Shown here: one piece after another, positions 46,812 through 54,727 of the stretch
Numbering within the stretch: the stretch's first letter is position 1
How the letters are laid out: every line of letters begins with the position of its first letter
Source of the DNA: Allobosea sp. WAO
Lineage (GTDB): Bacteria > Pseudomonadota > Alphaproteobacteria > Rhizobiales > Beijerinckiaceae
Reading direction: 5' to 3'
Assembly (NCBI RefSeq): GCF_001509835.1
Contig: NZ_JXTJ01000003.1
Span: forward strand, 62,001 to 126,000
Length of the DNA stretch: 64,000 nucleotides
Position numbers and translations under genes: made by a program
Notes under the pieces: generated by a model
The model's database searches: none
Told to the model about the DNA's origin: nothing
The model's input: only the letters and a program-made list of their open reading frames with translations

Positions 46812-47771
46812 ATGGCTGACGGAAGCGGGGCGATCACCCTCAGGATCGCCGAGAAGACGATGATCGCCGAGGATATCTGCCTGTTCGAACTGCGGGCCGG
46901 CGATGGCTCGGATCTGCCGGCCTTCACAGCCGGGGCGCATCTTTCCGTCACCGTCCCCAATGGCGAGATCCGCAAATACTCGCTCTGCAACGATCCGGCC
47001 GAGAGCGATCGCTATGTCATCGCGGTCAAGAAGGAGGTCGGCGGCCGCGGCGGCTCGGTCTGCCTGATCGAGAAGGCGCAGCAAGGCGACGCGATTTCAG
47101 TCGGCACGCCGCGCAATGATTTTGCGCTGAAGTCCGGCCCGGCCAGCTACATCTTCATCGCCGGCGGCATCGGCATCACCCCGATCCGCGCCATGATCAA
47201 GCACCTCACGGCGACCCGGGCGAAGCCCTTCAAGCTCTACTACTTCACCCGTTCGCCCGAATTGATGGCCTTCCGCGAGGAGTTCTCCGCCCCGGAGTTC
47301 CGCGGCAAGGTGGTGATCCACCATGACGGCGGCGATCCCGACAGGGCCTATGATCTCTGGCCGGTGTTGGAGGAGCCGAAGGGCGCCCATCTCTATTGCT
47401 GCGGACCGCGCGGCCTGATGGAGGCGGTGCGCGACATGACCGGGCACTGGTCGTCTTCCGCCGTGCATTTTGAGGATTTCGGCGCCGCCAGGGCAAGACC
47501 GGAAGACAACAGGCCTTTCACGGTCAGGCTGGAGAAGAGCGGCGGCAGCGTCGTGGTGCCGGCCGACAAGTCGATCCTCGAGGCGTTGCGCGAGGCCGGC
47601 AAGGTCCTGCCCAGCTCCTGCGAGAGCGGCACTTGCGGCACCTGCCGGACGCGGCTGATCGCCGGCGAGCCCGACCATCGCGATCTCGCTCTGTCAGAGC
47701 ACGAGCGCGCCCGCAACATCATGATCTGCGTCTCGCGGGCGAAGTCGTCCGAGCTGGTGCTGGACCTCTAG
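46812..47771 (+). CDS. PDR/VanB family FMN reductase with C-terminal ferredoxin
   Basis: The 319-residue protein has a flavin domain (RKYSLCNDP flavin-binding stretch), an NAD domain (IFIAGGIGITPIRAM and LYCCGPRGLMEAV), and a plant-type [2Fe-2S] ferredoxin domain. The iron ligands are Cys270, Cys275, Cys278 and Cys306 (SSCESGTCGTCRTRL and IMICVSR). This is the phthalate dioxygenase reductase order (flavin-NAD-ferredoxin). It supplies electrons to the Rieske oxygenase across the divergent promoter. The ATG at 46812 starts the conserved part; 11 bp after its stop the Gfo/Idh gene begins. Confidence 0.92.
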   Translation: MADGSGAITLRIAEKTMIAEDICLFELRAGDGSDLPAFTAGAHLSVTVPNGEIRKYSLCNDPAESDRYVIAVKKEVGGRGGSVCLIEKAQQGDAISVGTPRNDFALKSGPASYIFIAGGIGITPIRAMIKHLTATRAKPFKLYYFTRSPELMAFREEFSAPEFRGKVVIHHDGGDPDRAYDLWPVLEEPKGAHLYCCGPRGLMEAVRDMTGHWSSSAVHFEDFGAARARPEDNRPFTVRLEKSGGSVVVPADKSILEALREAGKVLPSSCESGTCGTCRTRLIAGEPDHRDLALSEHERARNIMICVSRAKSSELVLDL

Positions 47772-47782
47772 AGGAGCCGCCG

Positions 47783-48976
47783 ATGAGCGACCCCCTGCGC
47801 CTCGGCGTCCTCGGCCTCGGGCGTGCCTTCATGCTGATGCTGCCGACCCTGTCGCAGCATCCCCTCTGTCGGCTGGTCGCCGCTGCCGATCCGCGGCCTG
47901 AGGCGCGGGCGCAGTTCGAGGCGGATTTCTCGCGGCCCGGCGCGCCCGCAAAGGCTTATGCCGAGATCGAGGCGCTCTGCGCCGACCCGCAAGTCGAGGC
48001 GCTCTACATCGCGACGCCACACCAGTTCCATGTCGAGCATGTCGAACTCGCCGCCTGTCACGGCAAGCACGTCCTGGTCGAGAAGCCGATGGCGCTCACC
48101 ATCGCGGATTGCCAGGCGATGATCGCGGCGGCGAAGCAGGCCGGCGTCCATCTCATGGTCGGCCACAGCCACTCCTTCGACACGCCCTATCTCCATGCTG
48201 CGGCGCTGATCCGCTCCGGCCGCTTCGGCGCCGCCCGGATGATCTCGGCGCTGAACTACACCGATTTCCTCTATCGCCCGCGCCGGCCGGAGGAACTCGA
48301 CACCGCCCAGGGCGGGGGCGTCGTCTTCAGCCAAGGCGCCCATCAGGTCGATGTCGCCCGCCTGCTCGCCGGCGGCAAGGTCGAGAGCGTGCGGGCGATC
48401 ACCGGGCGCTGGGATGCCTGCCGGCCGGCCGAGGGTGCCTATCAGGCGCTGCTCACCTTTGAAGGCGGTGCCAGCGCCAGCCTGACCTATTCCGGCTATG
48501 GCCGCTATGACAGCGACGAGCAGTTCGGCTGGCTCGGCGAGCTCGGCCAGCAGCGCGACCCCGACAATTACGGCGCGGCCCGACGCGGCCTCGCCAGGGT
48601 CGCGACGCCGGAAGAGGAGGCGGCCCTCAAGAACACCCGCACCTACGGCGTCGCCAAGAGTTCGGTCGCTGCCGCGCCCGTCGCCCACAACCATTTCGGT
48701 CAGGTCGTGATCTCCTGCGAGCGGGCCGATCTGCGCCCGCTTGCAGACGGCGTCATGGTCTATGCCGATGCCGAGCGCTGGTTCGAGCCGCTGCCGGCGC
48801 CCGCGGTGCCGCGAGCCGAGGTGATCGACGAGATGTTCGCAGCCATTCGCGACGGTGTGGCGCCGCTGCACTCCGGCGAATGGGGCATGGCGACGCTGGA
48901 GATCTGCCTCGCGATCCTTGAATCAGCCGAAAGCGGGCGCGAGGTCCGGCCGCAGCATCAGGTCGGGGTGGGCTGA
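47783..48976 (+). CDS. Gfo/Idh/MocA oxidoreductase, phthalate dihydrodiol dehydrogenase-like
   Basis: The 397-residue protein has an N-terminal Rossmann domain (RLGVLGLGRAFMLMLPTL, VEALYIATPHQFHVEH) with the catalytic Lys in HVLVEKPMALT, and a C-terminal beta-sheet domain. The stretch TDFLYRPRRPEELDTAQGG resembles the Pht4-type group that oxidises phthalate cis-dihydrodiols to dihydroxyphthalates. GAGGAG 7 bases upstream supports the ATG at 47783. It follows the reductase gene closely, so the two share a transcript opposite the oxygenase. Sugar or inositol dehydrogenase is the alternative for the family in general. Confidence 0.87.
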   Translation: MSDPLRLGVLGLGRAFMLMLPTLSQHPLCRLVAAADPRPEARAQFEADFSRPGAPAKAYAEIEALCADPQVEALYIATPHQFHVEHVELAACHGKHVLVEKPMALTIADCQAMIAAAKQAGVHLMVGHSHSFDTPYLHAAALIRSGRFGAARMISALNYTDFLYRPRRPEELDTAQGGGVVFSQGAHQVDVARLLAGGKVESVRAITGRWDACRPAEGAYQALLTFEGGASASLTYSGYGRYDSDEQFGWLGELGQQRDPDNYGAARRGLARVATPEEEAALKNTRTYGVAKSSVAAAPVAHNHFGQVVISCERADLRPLADGVMVYADAERWFEPLPAPAVPRAEVIDEMFAAIRDGVAPLHSGEWGMATLEICLAILESAESGREVRPQHQVGVG

Positions 48977-48985
48977 CCTACCAAT

Positions 48986-49096
48986 CCTCATCCTGAGGAG
49001 CGGGTGTCAGCCCGCGTCTCGAAGGATGGTCCAGCCACCGCGGGAACCTCCTGAGGCATCCTTCGAGACGCCGCTTCGCGGCTCCTCAGGATGAGG
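48986..49096. repeat. Best copy of the nested palindromic element (111 bp)
   Basis: Outer arms CCTCATCCTGAGGAGC (48986-49001) and 49081-49096 are exact 16-bp complements. Inner arms GCGTCTCGAAGGATG (49014-49028) and CATCCTTCGAGACGC (49057-49071) are exact 15-bp complements. The whole can fold into a two-stem hairpin. Related copies lie at 30166-30276 and 45219-45329, with a half copy at 10057-10082. Confidence 0.85.
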
Positions 49097-49122
49097 GTGG
49101 AGTCATCGGGGGAAGGGCAGCG

Positions 49123-49326
49123 TCACCGCCGGTTCGGCGGCTCGATCGGCGGCGGATTGTTCGCGGCGGCGGAGAGGATCGCGATCATGTCCTGCTCGGC
49201 GGCGGCGGCGCTCTTGTAGCGTGGGGCGGTCGTCACCAGTGGCCGCTCGGCATCGGCCGGGTAGTGGATCGCGATGGCATAGCGGCCGGTCTGCGGATCC
49301 TCGAAGGGCTCGATGCGCAGCAGCAT
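49123..49326 (-). CDS. Small hypothetical protein
   Basis: The 67-residue product (MLLRIEPFEDPQTGRYAIAI start, Pro/Asn-rich end) has coding-like composition. GGAGA lies 7 bases before its ATG. No family is recognised, and no membrane segment or signal peptide is seen. It lies between a repeat element and the GMC oxidoreductase gene, on the opposite strand from both neighbours. A conserved small cytoplasmic protein is likely; no function can be given. Confidence 0.65.
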   Translation of the reverse strand: MLLRIEPFEDPQTGRYAIAIHYPADAERPLVTTAPRYKSAAAAEQDMIAILSAAANNPPPIEPPNRR

Positions 49327-49491
49327 GGCAGGGGTCTCCGATCTCGACTGTCGTCATTGAACCCGCCGGGGCGCCGCAGTCCAAGACAAAGACGCATTCG
49401 CAGCGAGGCCTTTTCGCACTGGCGGCGCGTTGCCGCCGCCGCCCGCACGCCCTATCCCTGGAGGCAAGGGATAGATCAGGGCGGGAAGCGC

Positions 49492-51123
49492 ATGGCGGGT
49501 GAGACCAGCATCGGCACTTTCGACTATGTCATCATCGGCGCCGGCTCGGCCGGCTGCGTGCTGGCGAACCGGCTCTCGGCCGACCGCCGCAAGAATGTCC
49601 TGATCCTCGAGGCCGGCGGCAAGGACGACTGGGTCTGGTTCCACATCCCGGTCGGCTATCTCTACGCCATCGGCAATCCCCGGGCCGACTGGCTGTTCCA
49701 GACCGAGCCGCAGCCCGGCCTCGGCGGCCGCTCGCTCGCTTATCCGCGCGGCAAGGTCGTCGGCGGCTGCTCGGCGATCAACGCGATGATCTACATGCGC
49801 GGCCAGTCGGCCGATTACGATGGCTGGCGCCAGCTCGGCCTCGAAGGCTGGGGCTGGGACGACGTCCTGCCGCTGTTCCTCAAGCAGGAGGACCATATCG
49901 CGCCGGCCAACGCCTTCCATCGCTCGGGCGGCGAATGGCGCGTCGAGCATCCGCGCGTGCGCTGGGACATCCTCGACGCGGTTCGCGACGCGGCCGAGTC
50001 GGCGGGCATTCGCAAGATCGACGACTTCAACACCGGCGACAACGAGGGCTCCTCCTATTTCCAGGTGAACCAGAAGCGCGGCCGGCGCTGGAGCGCGGCC
50101 CGCGGCTTTCTCGAGCCGGCGCTCGACCGCGAAAACCTCCGCGTCGAGCTCGGCGTCACCGTCGAGCGCATCATCGTCGAGGACGGCAGGGTGACCGGCG
50201 TCGTGATCAGCGATGCCGATGAGAGCTTCATCGCCCATGTCTCCGGCGAGGTCATCCTCAGTGCCGGTGCGGTGGGCTCGCCCGCCATCCTCGAGCGCTC
50301 GGGCATCGGCGATGGCGCGCGCCTGCAGAGCCTCGGCATCGAGACGGTCCAGCACGCGCCCGGCGTCGGCGAGAACCTGCAGGACCATCTGCAACTGCGG
50401 CCGATCTACAAGGTGGAGGGCGTGCGCACGCTGAACACCGAATATGCCAAGCTCTGGCGCCGGCCGCTGATGGCGCTCGAATATGCCGCGCGTCGTACCG
50501 GCCCGCTGACCATGGCGCCCTCGCAGATGGGGGCCTTCGCCCGCTCGGACCCGCATTACGCCACGCCCAATCTCCAGTTCCACTTCCAGCCGCTCTCGCT
50601 CGACAAATGGGGCGATGGCCTGCACCCGTTCGGCGCGTTCACCGCCAGCGTCTGCAATCTTCGACCCACGAGCCGCGGCAGCGTCCATCTCAAGACCCCG
50701 GACCCGAAGGCGGCGCCGGCCATCTCGCCGAACTATCTGGCGACGCAGGAGGACCGGCAGGTCGCGGTCGACGCGCTGAAGCTGGCGCGCCGCATCGTCG
50801 CGCAGCCGCCTCTCGCCCGCTTCCGGCCGCAGGAGTACCTGCCCGGCCCCGGCTGTGACACCGACGAGGCGATCGCCGAGGCGGCCGCCCGCATCGGCAC
50901 GACGATCTTCCATCCCGCGGGCACGGTGAAGATGGGCCGCGACGATGATCCGATGGCGGTGCTCGACCAGCGCCTGCGGGTGCGCGGCGTCAAAGGCCTG
51001 CGCGTCATCGACGCCTCCGTGATGCCGGCGATCACCTCCGGCAACACCGCCGCGCCGACGATGATGATCGCCGAGAAGGGCGCGCAGATGATCCGCGAGG
51101 ATGCCAAGGCGGCGGGAGCTTAG
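49492..51123 (+). CDS. GMC family FAD-dependent alcohol/choline dehydrogenase
   Basis: The 543-residue flavoenzyme begins with the ADP-binding motif DYVIIGAGSAGCVLANRL (residues about 11-28). It has GMC signature 1 (PRGKVVGGCSAINAMIYMRG) and signature 2-like GAVGSPAILERSGIG. The C-terminal active site is FHPAGTVKMG with SGNTAAPTMMIAEKGA. Such enzymes oxidise primary alcohols, choline or polyethylene glycol types to aldehydes. The ATG at 49492 puts the FAD motif at the N-terminus. It lies after the phthalate-type module and could supply aldehyde to the aldehyde dehydrogenase there, but it may be independent. Confidence 0.92.
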   Translation: MAGETSIGTFDYVIIGAGSAGCVLANRLSADRRKNVLILEAGGKDDWVWFHIPVGYLYAIGNPRADWLFQTEPQPGLGGRSLAYPRGKVVGGCSAINAMIYMRGQSADYDGWRQLGLEGWGWDDVLPLFLKQEDHIAPANAFHRSGGEWRVEHPRVRWDILDAVRDAAESAGIRKIDDFNTGDNEGSSYFQVNQKRGRRWSAARGFLEPALDRENLRVELGVTVERIIVEDGRVTGVVISDADESFIAHVSGEVILSAGAVGSPAILERSGIGDGARLQSLGIETVQHAPGVGENLQDHLQLRPIYKVEGVRTLNTEYAKLWRRPLMALEYAARRTGPLTMAPSQMGAFARSDPHYATPNLQFHFQPLSLDKWGDGLHPFGAFTASVCNLRPTSRGSVHLKTPDPKAAPAISPNYLATQEDRQVAVDALKLARRIVAQPPLARFRPQEYLPGPGCDTDEAIAEAAARIGTTIFHPAGTVKMGRDDDPMAVLDQRLRVRGVKGLRVIDASVMPAITSGNTAAPTMMIAEKGAQMIREDAKAAGA

Positions 51124-51171
51124 CGACGTCTGGATCGGGCGCAGCGGCGCGCTATGGCGCTGCGCCCATTC

Positions 51172-52032
51172 TCATTCCGCTTCGAGCACCAGCTCCAGCG
51201 TCATCAGCACCGGGTTGTCGCCGCGCTTGAGCGGGCCTTGCGCCATGCCGCCGGTATAGTCGACGAGCGCAATGGCGATCTCGGCTTCCAGGCCGCCGTC
51301 CCGGCCGGGCGCGACATGGCCGGCCGTTATCGCGATCTCGGTGGCGAAGGGCTCGATGACCTGCCCGTCCACGAAACGCGCGCCGATCGTCGAGCCGACG
51401 CCACCATGAATGGTGGCGCGGGAGATGCCGCGCTCGGCGCAGAACCCTTCCAGCGCCCCAAACACATCCTGGTTCGGGCGCAGCCGCAATACGAAGAAGC
51501 GATCCTGCGGTGCCGGCACGAACTCCGCCTTTTGGGCCGGCATGAACAGCTTGAAATTGGTCTCGGGATCATGCCCGGCGACGAAGCCGGCGCCATCTAG
51601 CCCAACCGCCTCGACCGTGATCGGCTCGAAAAGAAAGCTCTGGTCGGGCAGAATATGGCCGCCATTGCGCCGGCCATCGGCCTCGCGCCAGAGCGCATGG
51701 CCGTGGAAGAAGGGTGCTCCGTCGCGCGTGCCGAAGGTCAGCGCGCCCGTCTCGATCCGTGCCACGCCATCCGGCCTGAACGTCTCGCTGTAGAACGCGG
51801 CGTATTCCGGCGTCGCCGAGAGCGCCGGCATCACATAGGCGAAGGGCGAGAGCGCCAGCCCTGCCGGCAGGCGCAGCACGCCGCTGCTGAAGCCATGCGC
51901 CGCGAAGGCCTCGCTGACCGCGTCGAGCAGCAACTGGTCGGGCTTTAGTTCGAGGCTCAGCCGCTGCCCGCGCGCCTGCGCCCATTGCACGCGCTCGGGC
52001 TGGGCCGGCCCCGGCTGGCGGACCGTCCTCAT
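51172..52032 (-). CDS. Tandem DUF296/PPC domain protein
   Basis: The 286-residue protein carries two copies of the PPC (DUF296) fold. The first, about residues 30-140, has GALTFGTRDGAPFFHGHALW then NGGHILPDQ. The second, about residues 155-280, has FFVLRLRPNQDVFGALEGFC and ATIHGGVGS. PPC domains form trimers and bind metal through conserved His; in bacteria they are usually stand-alone single domains of unknown function. Its ATG (52030-52032) overlaps the stop of the AMP-ligase gene in ATGA, so it is translated as part of the ligase operon. A role in that CoA-ester pathway is inferred from this coupling only. Confidence 0.82.
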   Translation of the reverse strand: MRTVRQPGPAQPERVQWAQARGQRLSLELKPDQLLLDAVSEAFAAHGFSSGVLRLPAGLALSPFAYVMPALSATPEYAAFYSETFRPDGVARIETGALTFGTRDGAPFFHGHALWREADGRRNGGHILPDQSFLFEPITVEAVGLDGAGFVAGHDPETNFKLFMPAQKAEFVPAPQDRFFVLRLRPNQDVFGALEGFCAERGISRATIHGGVGSTIGARFVDGQVIEPFATEIAITAGHVAPGRDGGLEAEIAIALVDYTGGMAQGPLKRGDNPVLMTLELVLEAE

Positions 52033-53672
52033 GTGCCGGAGCCCGGCGCGCGCAGGAAATCGAGCAGGCCGCGCTGCTCCAGCTCGTCGCGGACGAGGCG
52101 TTTCGGCACCTTGCCATAGCCGGATTTCGGCAACTCATCGAAGAAGAAGAAGCGCTTCGGCATCTTGTAGCGCGGGATCTTCTCGCCGAGATATTCGGCG
52201 AGCTCCGCCTCGCTCGGGCCCTTGCCGCGGGCGACGCAGACCGCGATGCCGATCTCACCCCAGACCGCATCGGGCACGCCGAGCACGGCGGCTTCCGCGA
52301 TGGCGGGATGCGTCAGAATCTTCTCCTCGATCTCGCGCGGATAGATGTTCGAGCCGCCGGAGATGTACATATCCGAGGCCCGGCCGGTGATGTAGACAAA
52401 ACCCTGCTCGTCCATATGGCCGAGATCGCCGGTGCGGAACCAGCCGTCGCGGAAAGACTTCGCATTGGCCTCCGGGTTCTCGTAATAGCCGGCGAAGACC
52501 GCCGGGCCGATCACGCAGATCTCGCCGGTCTCAAAGGGGGCGAGTTCCTTGCCCTCGTCGTTCTGGATCTGGACCTGGATGCCGGTGCGCTCGACGCCGC
52601 AGCTGCCGATCCTCGCCTGCGGCCCATCCTCGGCCTCGTGCAGATAGGGCGGCAGCACGGTGATGTTGCCGGTGACCTCGCCGAGGCCGAAATACTGCAC
52701 CAGCACCTTGCCGAGCTTCTTCAGCGCCGTCTTCTGGTCCTCGCGATACATCGGCGCGCCGGCATAGATGACATGGCGCAGCGAGGAGTGATCGTGCTGG
52801 TCGACGGCCGGATGCTCGACCAGCATCTTCAGGATCGTCGGCACGGTGAAGATGTTGGTGACCCGGTACTTCGCGACCAACCGGAAGGCCTCGTCGATGT
52901 CGAAGCGCTCGGTCGGCAGGAGGATGCTCGGCGCGCCGCGCGCCGAAAGCACGAGCTGGTGCACGCCGGCGCCGTGCGAGAGCGGCGCGACGACGAGCGA
53001 GGCGTCCTCGTCGGTCGAGCCCGGCACCAGATCGGCGAGGTGGTTGGTGATCACGAAGCCCATCTGGCCATGGGTCAGCACTGCCGCCTTTGAACGCCCC
53101 GTCGTGCCGGAGGTGAAGAAGAACCAGCAGGGATCGTCGCGCTCGACCATGGCGTCGGCGACGCGCGCGCCTTCATGCGCGGCGATGGCTTCGCCGACCG
53201 TCGTCTCGCCGAAATCGCCGGCGCCGATTCGCCAGGTGAACTGCAGGGCCTTGCTTTCCTTGGCGACGGCCGCCGCATGCTCAGGGAAATCGCCATGGCA
53301 GAGAAAGCCCTTGGCGCCCGAGGAGGTCGCGAGATAGGCGACCTCGTCCGGCATCAGCCGGAAATTGGTCGGCACCCAGACGGCACCCAGCCGGAAGGCG
53401 GCGAACATCGAGAAGAACATCTCGTCGCAGTTCTTCGAATGCACGAGGATGCGGTCGCCCTTGCCGATGCCGCGGGCGGACAGCGCCGCGCAGAGCGCAT
53501 GCACGGCGGCGTCGATCCTGGCCCAGCTCCATTGCCGCTCGCCCCAGATCAGCCCGGGCCTGTCGGCGAAGCGCCGGCCATTGCGGGTAAGGAAATGCGC
53601 GAGGTTCATCACCCGCGTCGAGACGGGCTTCAGCCCGCCGAGCGGGCCGGAGGCCTCTCCGGATGTCGTCAT
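52029..53672 (-). CDS. AMP-forming acyl-CoA ligase
   Basis: The 547-residue ANL-superfamily enzyme activates a carboxylic acid with ATP and CoA. Motifs in order are the P-loop-like WFFFTSGTTGRSKAAVLTH, the adenine site YFGLGEVTG, the hinge-flanking GWFRTGDLGHMDEQGFVYITGRASDMY, and the catalytic Lys near the end in ELPKSGYGKVPKR. It resembles medium-chain or aromatic acid ligases. The ATG at 53672 overlaps the IclR stop (ATGA) and has GGAGA 7 bases upstream, and its own stop overlaps the DUF296 start. So IclR-ligase-DUF296 is one tightly coupled unit, divergent from TRAP transporter genes that could import the substrate. Confidence 0.93.
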   Translation of the reverse strand: MTTSGEASGPLGGLKPVSTRVMNLAHFLTRNGRRFADRPGLIWGERQWSWARIDAAVHALCAALSARGIGKGDRILVHSKNCDEMFFSMFAAFRLGAVWVPTNFRLMPDEVAYLATSSGAKGFLCHGDFPEHAAAVAKESKALQFTWRIGAGDFGETTVGEAIAAHEGARVADAMVERDDPCWFFFTSGTTGRSKAAVLTHGQMGFVITNHLADLVPGSTDEDASLVVAPLSHGAGVHQLVLSARGAPSILLPTERFDIDEAFRLVAKYRVTNIFTVPTILKMLVEHPAVDQHDHSSLRHVIYAGAPMYREDQKTALKKLGKVLVQYFGLGEVTGNITVLPPYLHEAEDGPQARIGSCGVERTGIQVQIQNDEGKELAPFETGEICVIGPAVFAGYYENPEANAKSFRDGWFRTGDLGHMDEQGFVYITGRASDMYISGGSNIYPREIEEKILTHPAIAEAAVLGVPDAVWGEIGIAVCVARGKGPSEAELAEYLGEKIPRYKMPKRFFFFDELPKSGYGKVPKRLVRDELEQRGLLDFLRAPGSGT

Positions 53673-54538
53673 CAACTCGTCTCCGCTGCCTGTTTCGGGG
53701 CGCGTGCCGGTGCATCTGGCGGCACGTGCTGGAATTGCTGCCGGCTCAGCATGCCGGCGAGGCGTTGCTCGACCTGTTTCGCCTCGTGCCGCAGCGTGGC
53801 GCCGAGCTCTTCCTGGCGCTGCGGCCGCATGCGGGCGTCGATCGCGGCGATGCTGAGCGCGCCGGCGACGCGCCGGTCGGGGTAGCGGACGGCGACGCCG
53901 ATGCCCCAGGAACTGGCGACGATGCGGCCGGGGTTGAGCGAGAAGCCCCGCTCGCGGGCCTGCGCCACATCGGTGCGGATGCTTGCCGGCGTATAGCTCG
54001 GATAACTCTCGACCAGGATGGCGCGATTGGCCTCGATCATCGCCTCGACCTCGTCGTCGGTGAGAGCGGCGAGCATGGCGAGCGAGCCCGCGCCGATGCC
54101 GAGCGGGTGCTGGTCGCCGGCCTGGAGCGCATGGGTCCGGACCGGCCAGGTGCCTTCCTCGCGATGCAGGCAGACGGCAGAGCGGTCGCGCCTGACCGAG
54201 AAGAAGCTGGTGTCCTGGGTCGTGTCGGAGAGCCGGCGCAGGCTCGCCATGGCGAGATCGAGCAGGCCGTGCCGGCTGCCGGAGAGCAGCCCGAGCACGA
54301 AGGCCTCCTCGCCGAGATGATAGCGCTTGGTCGCGTCCGCCTGCTCGACGAGCCCGGCGCGCATCAGCGCCAGCAGCAGGCGCCGCACCGTCGGCTTGCT
54401 CAGCCCGGTCTCGACCACGATCTCGCTGAGTGGCAGGCCGGCTGCACTCTCGCGGCCGACGAGCGAAAGCAGGCGCAAGGCGCGGTCGACGCTTTGCGAG
54501 CCCTGCAAATCTGGCGTCGGCATGGCTCCTGCTCGCAT
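53672..54538 (-). CDS. IclR family transcriptional regulator
   Basis: The 288-residue protein has an N-terminal winged helix (SVDRALRLLSLV, then LSEIVVETGLSKPTVRRLL) and the IclR effector domain (HREEGTWPVRTH, GAGSLAMLAALTDDEV, GIGVAVRYPDRRVAGALSIAA). The C-terminus is Pro/Ala-rich. It is the first gene of the coupled ligase operon and diverges from the TRAP genes with 189 bp between. It probably responds to an aromatic or organic acid and controls both directions. Start at the ATG at 54538 or at 54523; neither has ideal spacing. Confidence 0.9.
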   Translation of the reverse strand: MRAGAMPTPDLQGSQSVDRALRLLSLVGRESAAGLPLSEIVVETGLSKPTVRRLLLALMRAGLVEQADATKRYHLGEEAFVLGLLSGSRHGLLDLAMASLRRLSDTTQDTSFFSVRRDRSAVCLHREEGTWPVRTHALQAGDQHPLGIGAGSLAMLAALTDDEVEAMIEANRAILVESYPSYTPASIRTDVAQARERGFSLNPGRIVASSWGIGVAVRYPDRRVAGALSIAAIDARMRPQRQEELGATLRHEAKQVEQRLAGMLSRQQFQHVPPDAPARAPKQAAETS

Positions 54539-54727
54539 TTCCTCGCACTCATGGGTCCATTATGCGGACCTTCAATTTGCCCTTAAATCTGTAGTTCGAC
54601 GCGGTTACGATTGCAACGACCCTCGATCCGTGTATGGTCCAGCCGGAAACAATGGCCGAAAAGGCCATGATATGGACCTGCAGCCGGCGCTAGATTCGGC
54701 GGATCGGGTGAATGGGAGGACGGCCGG

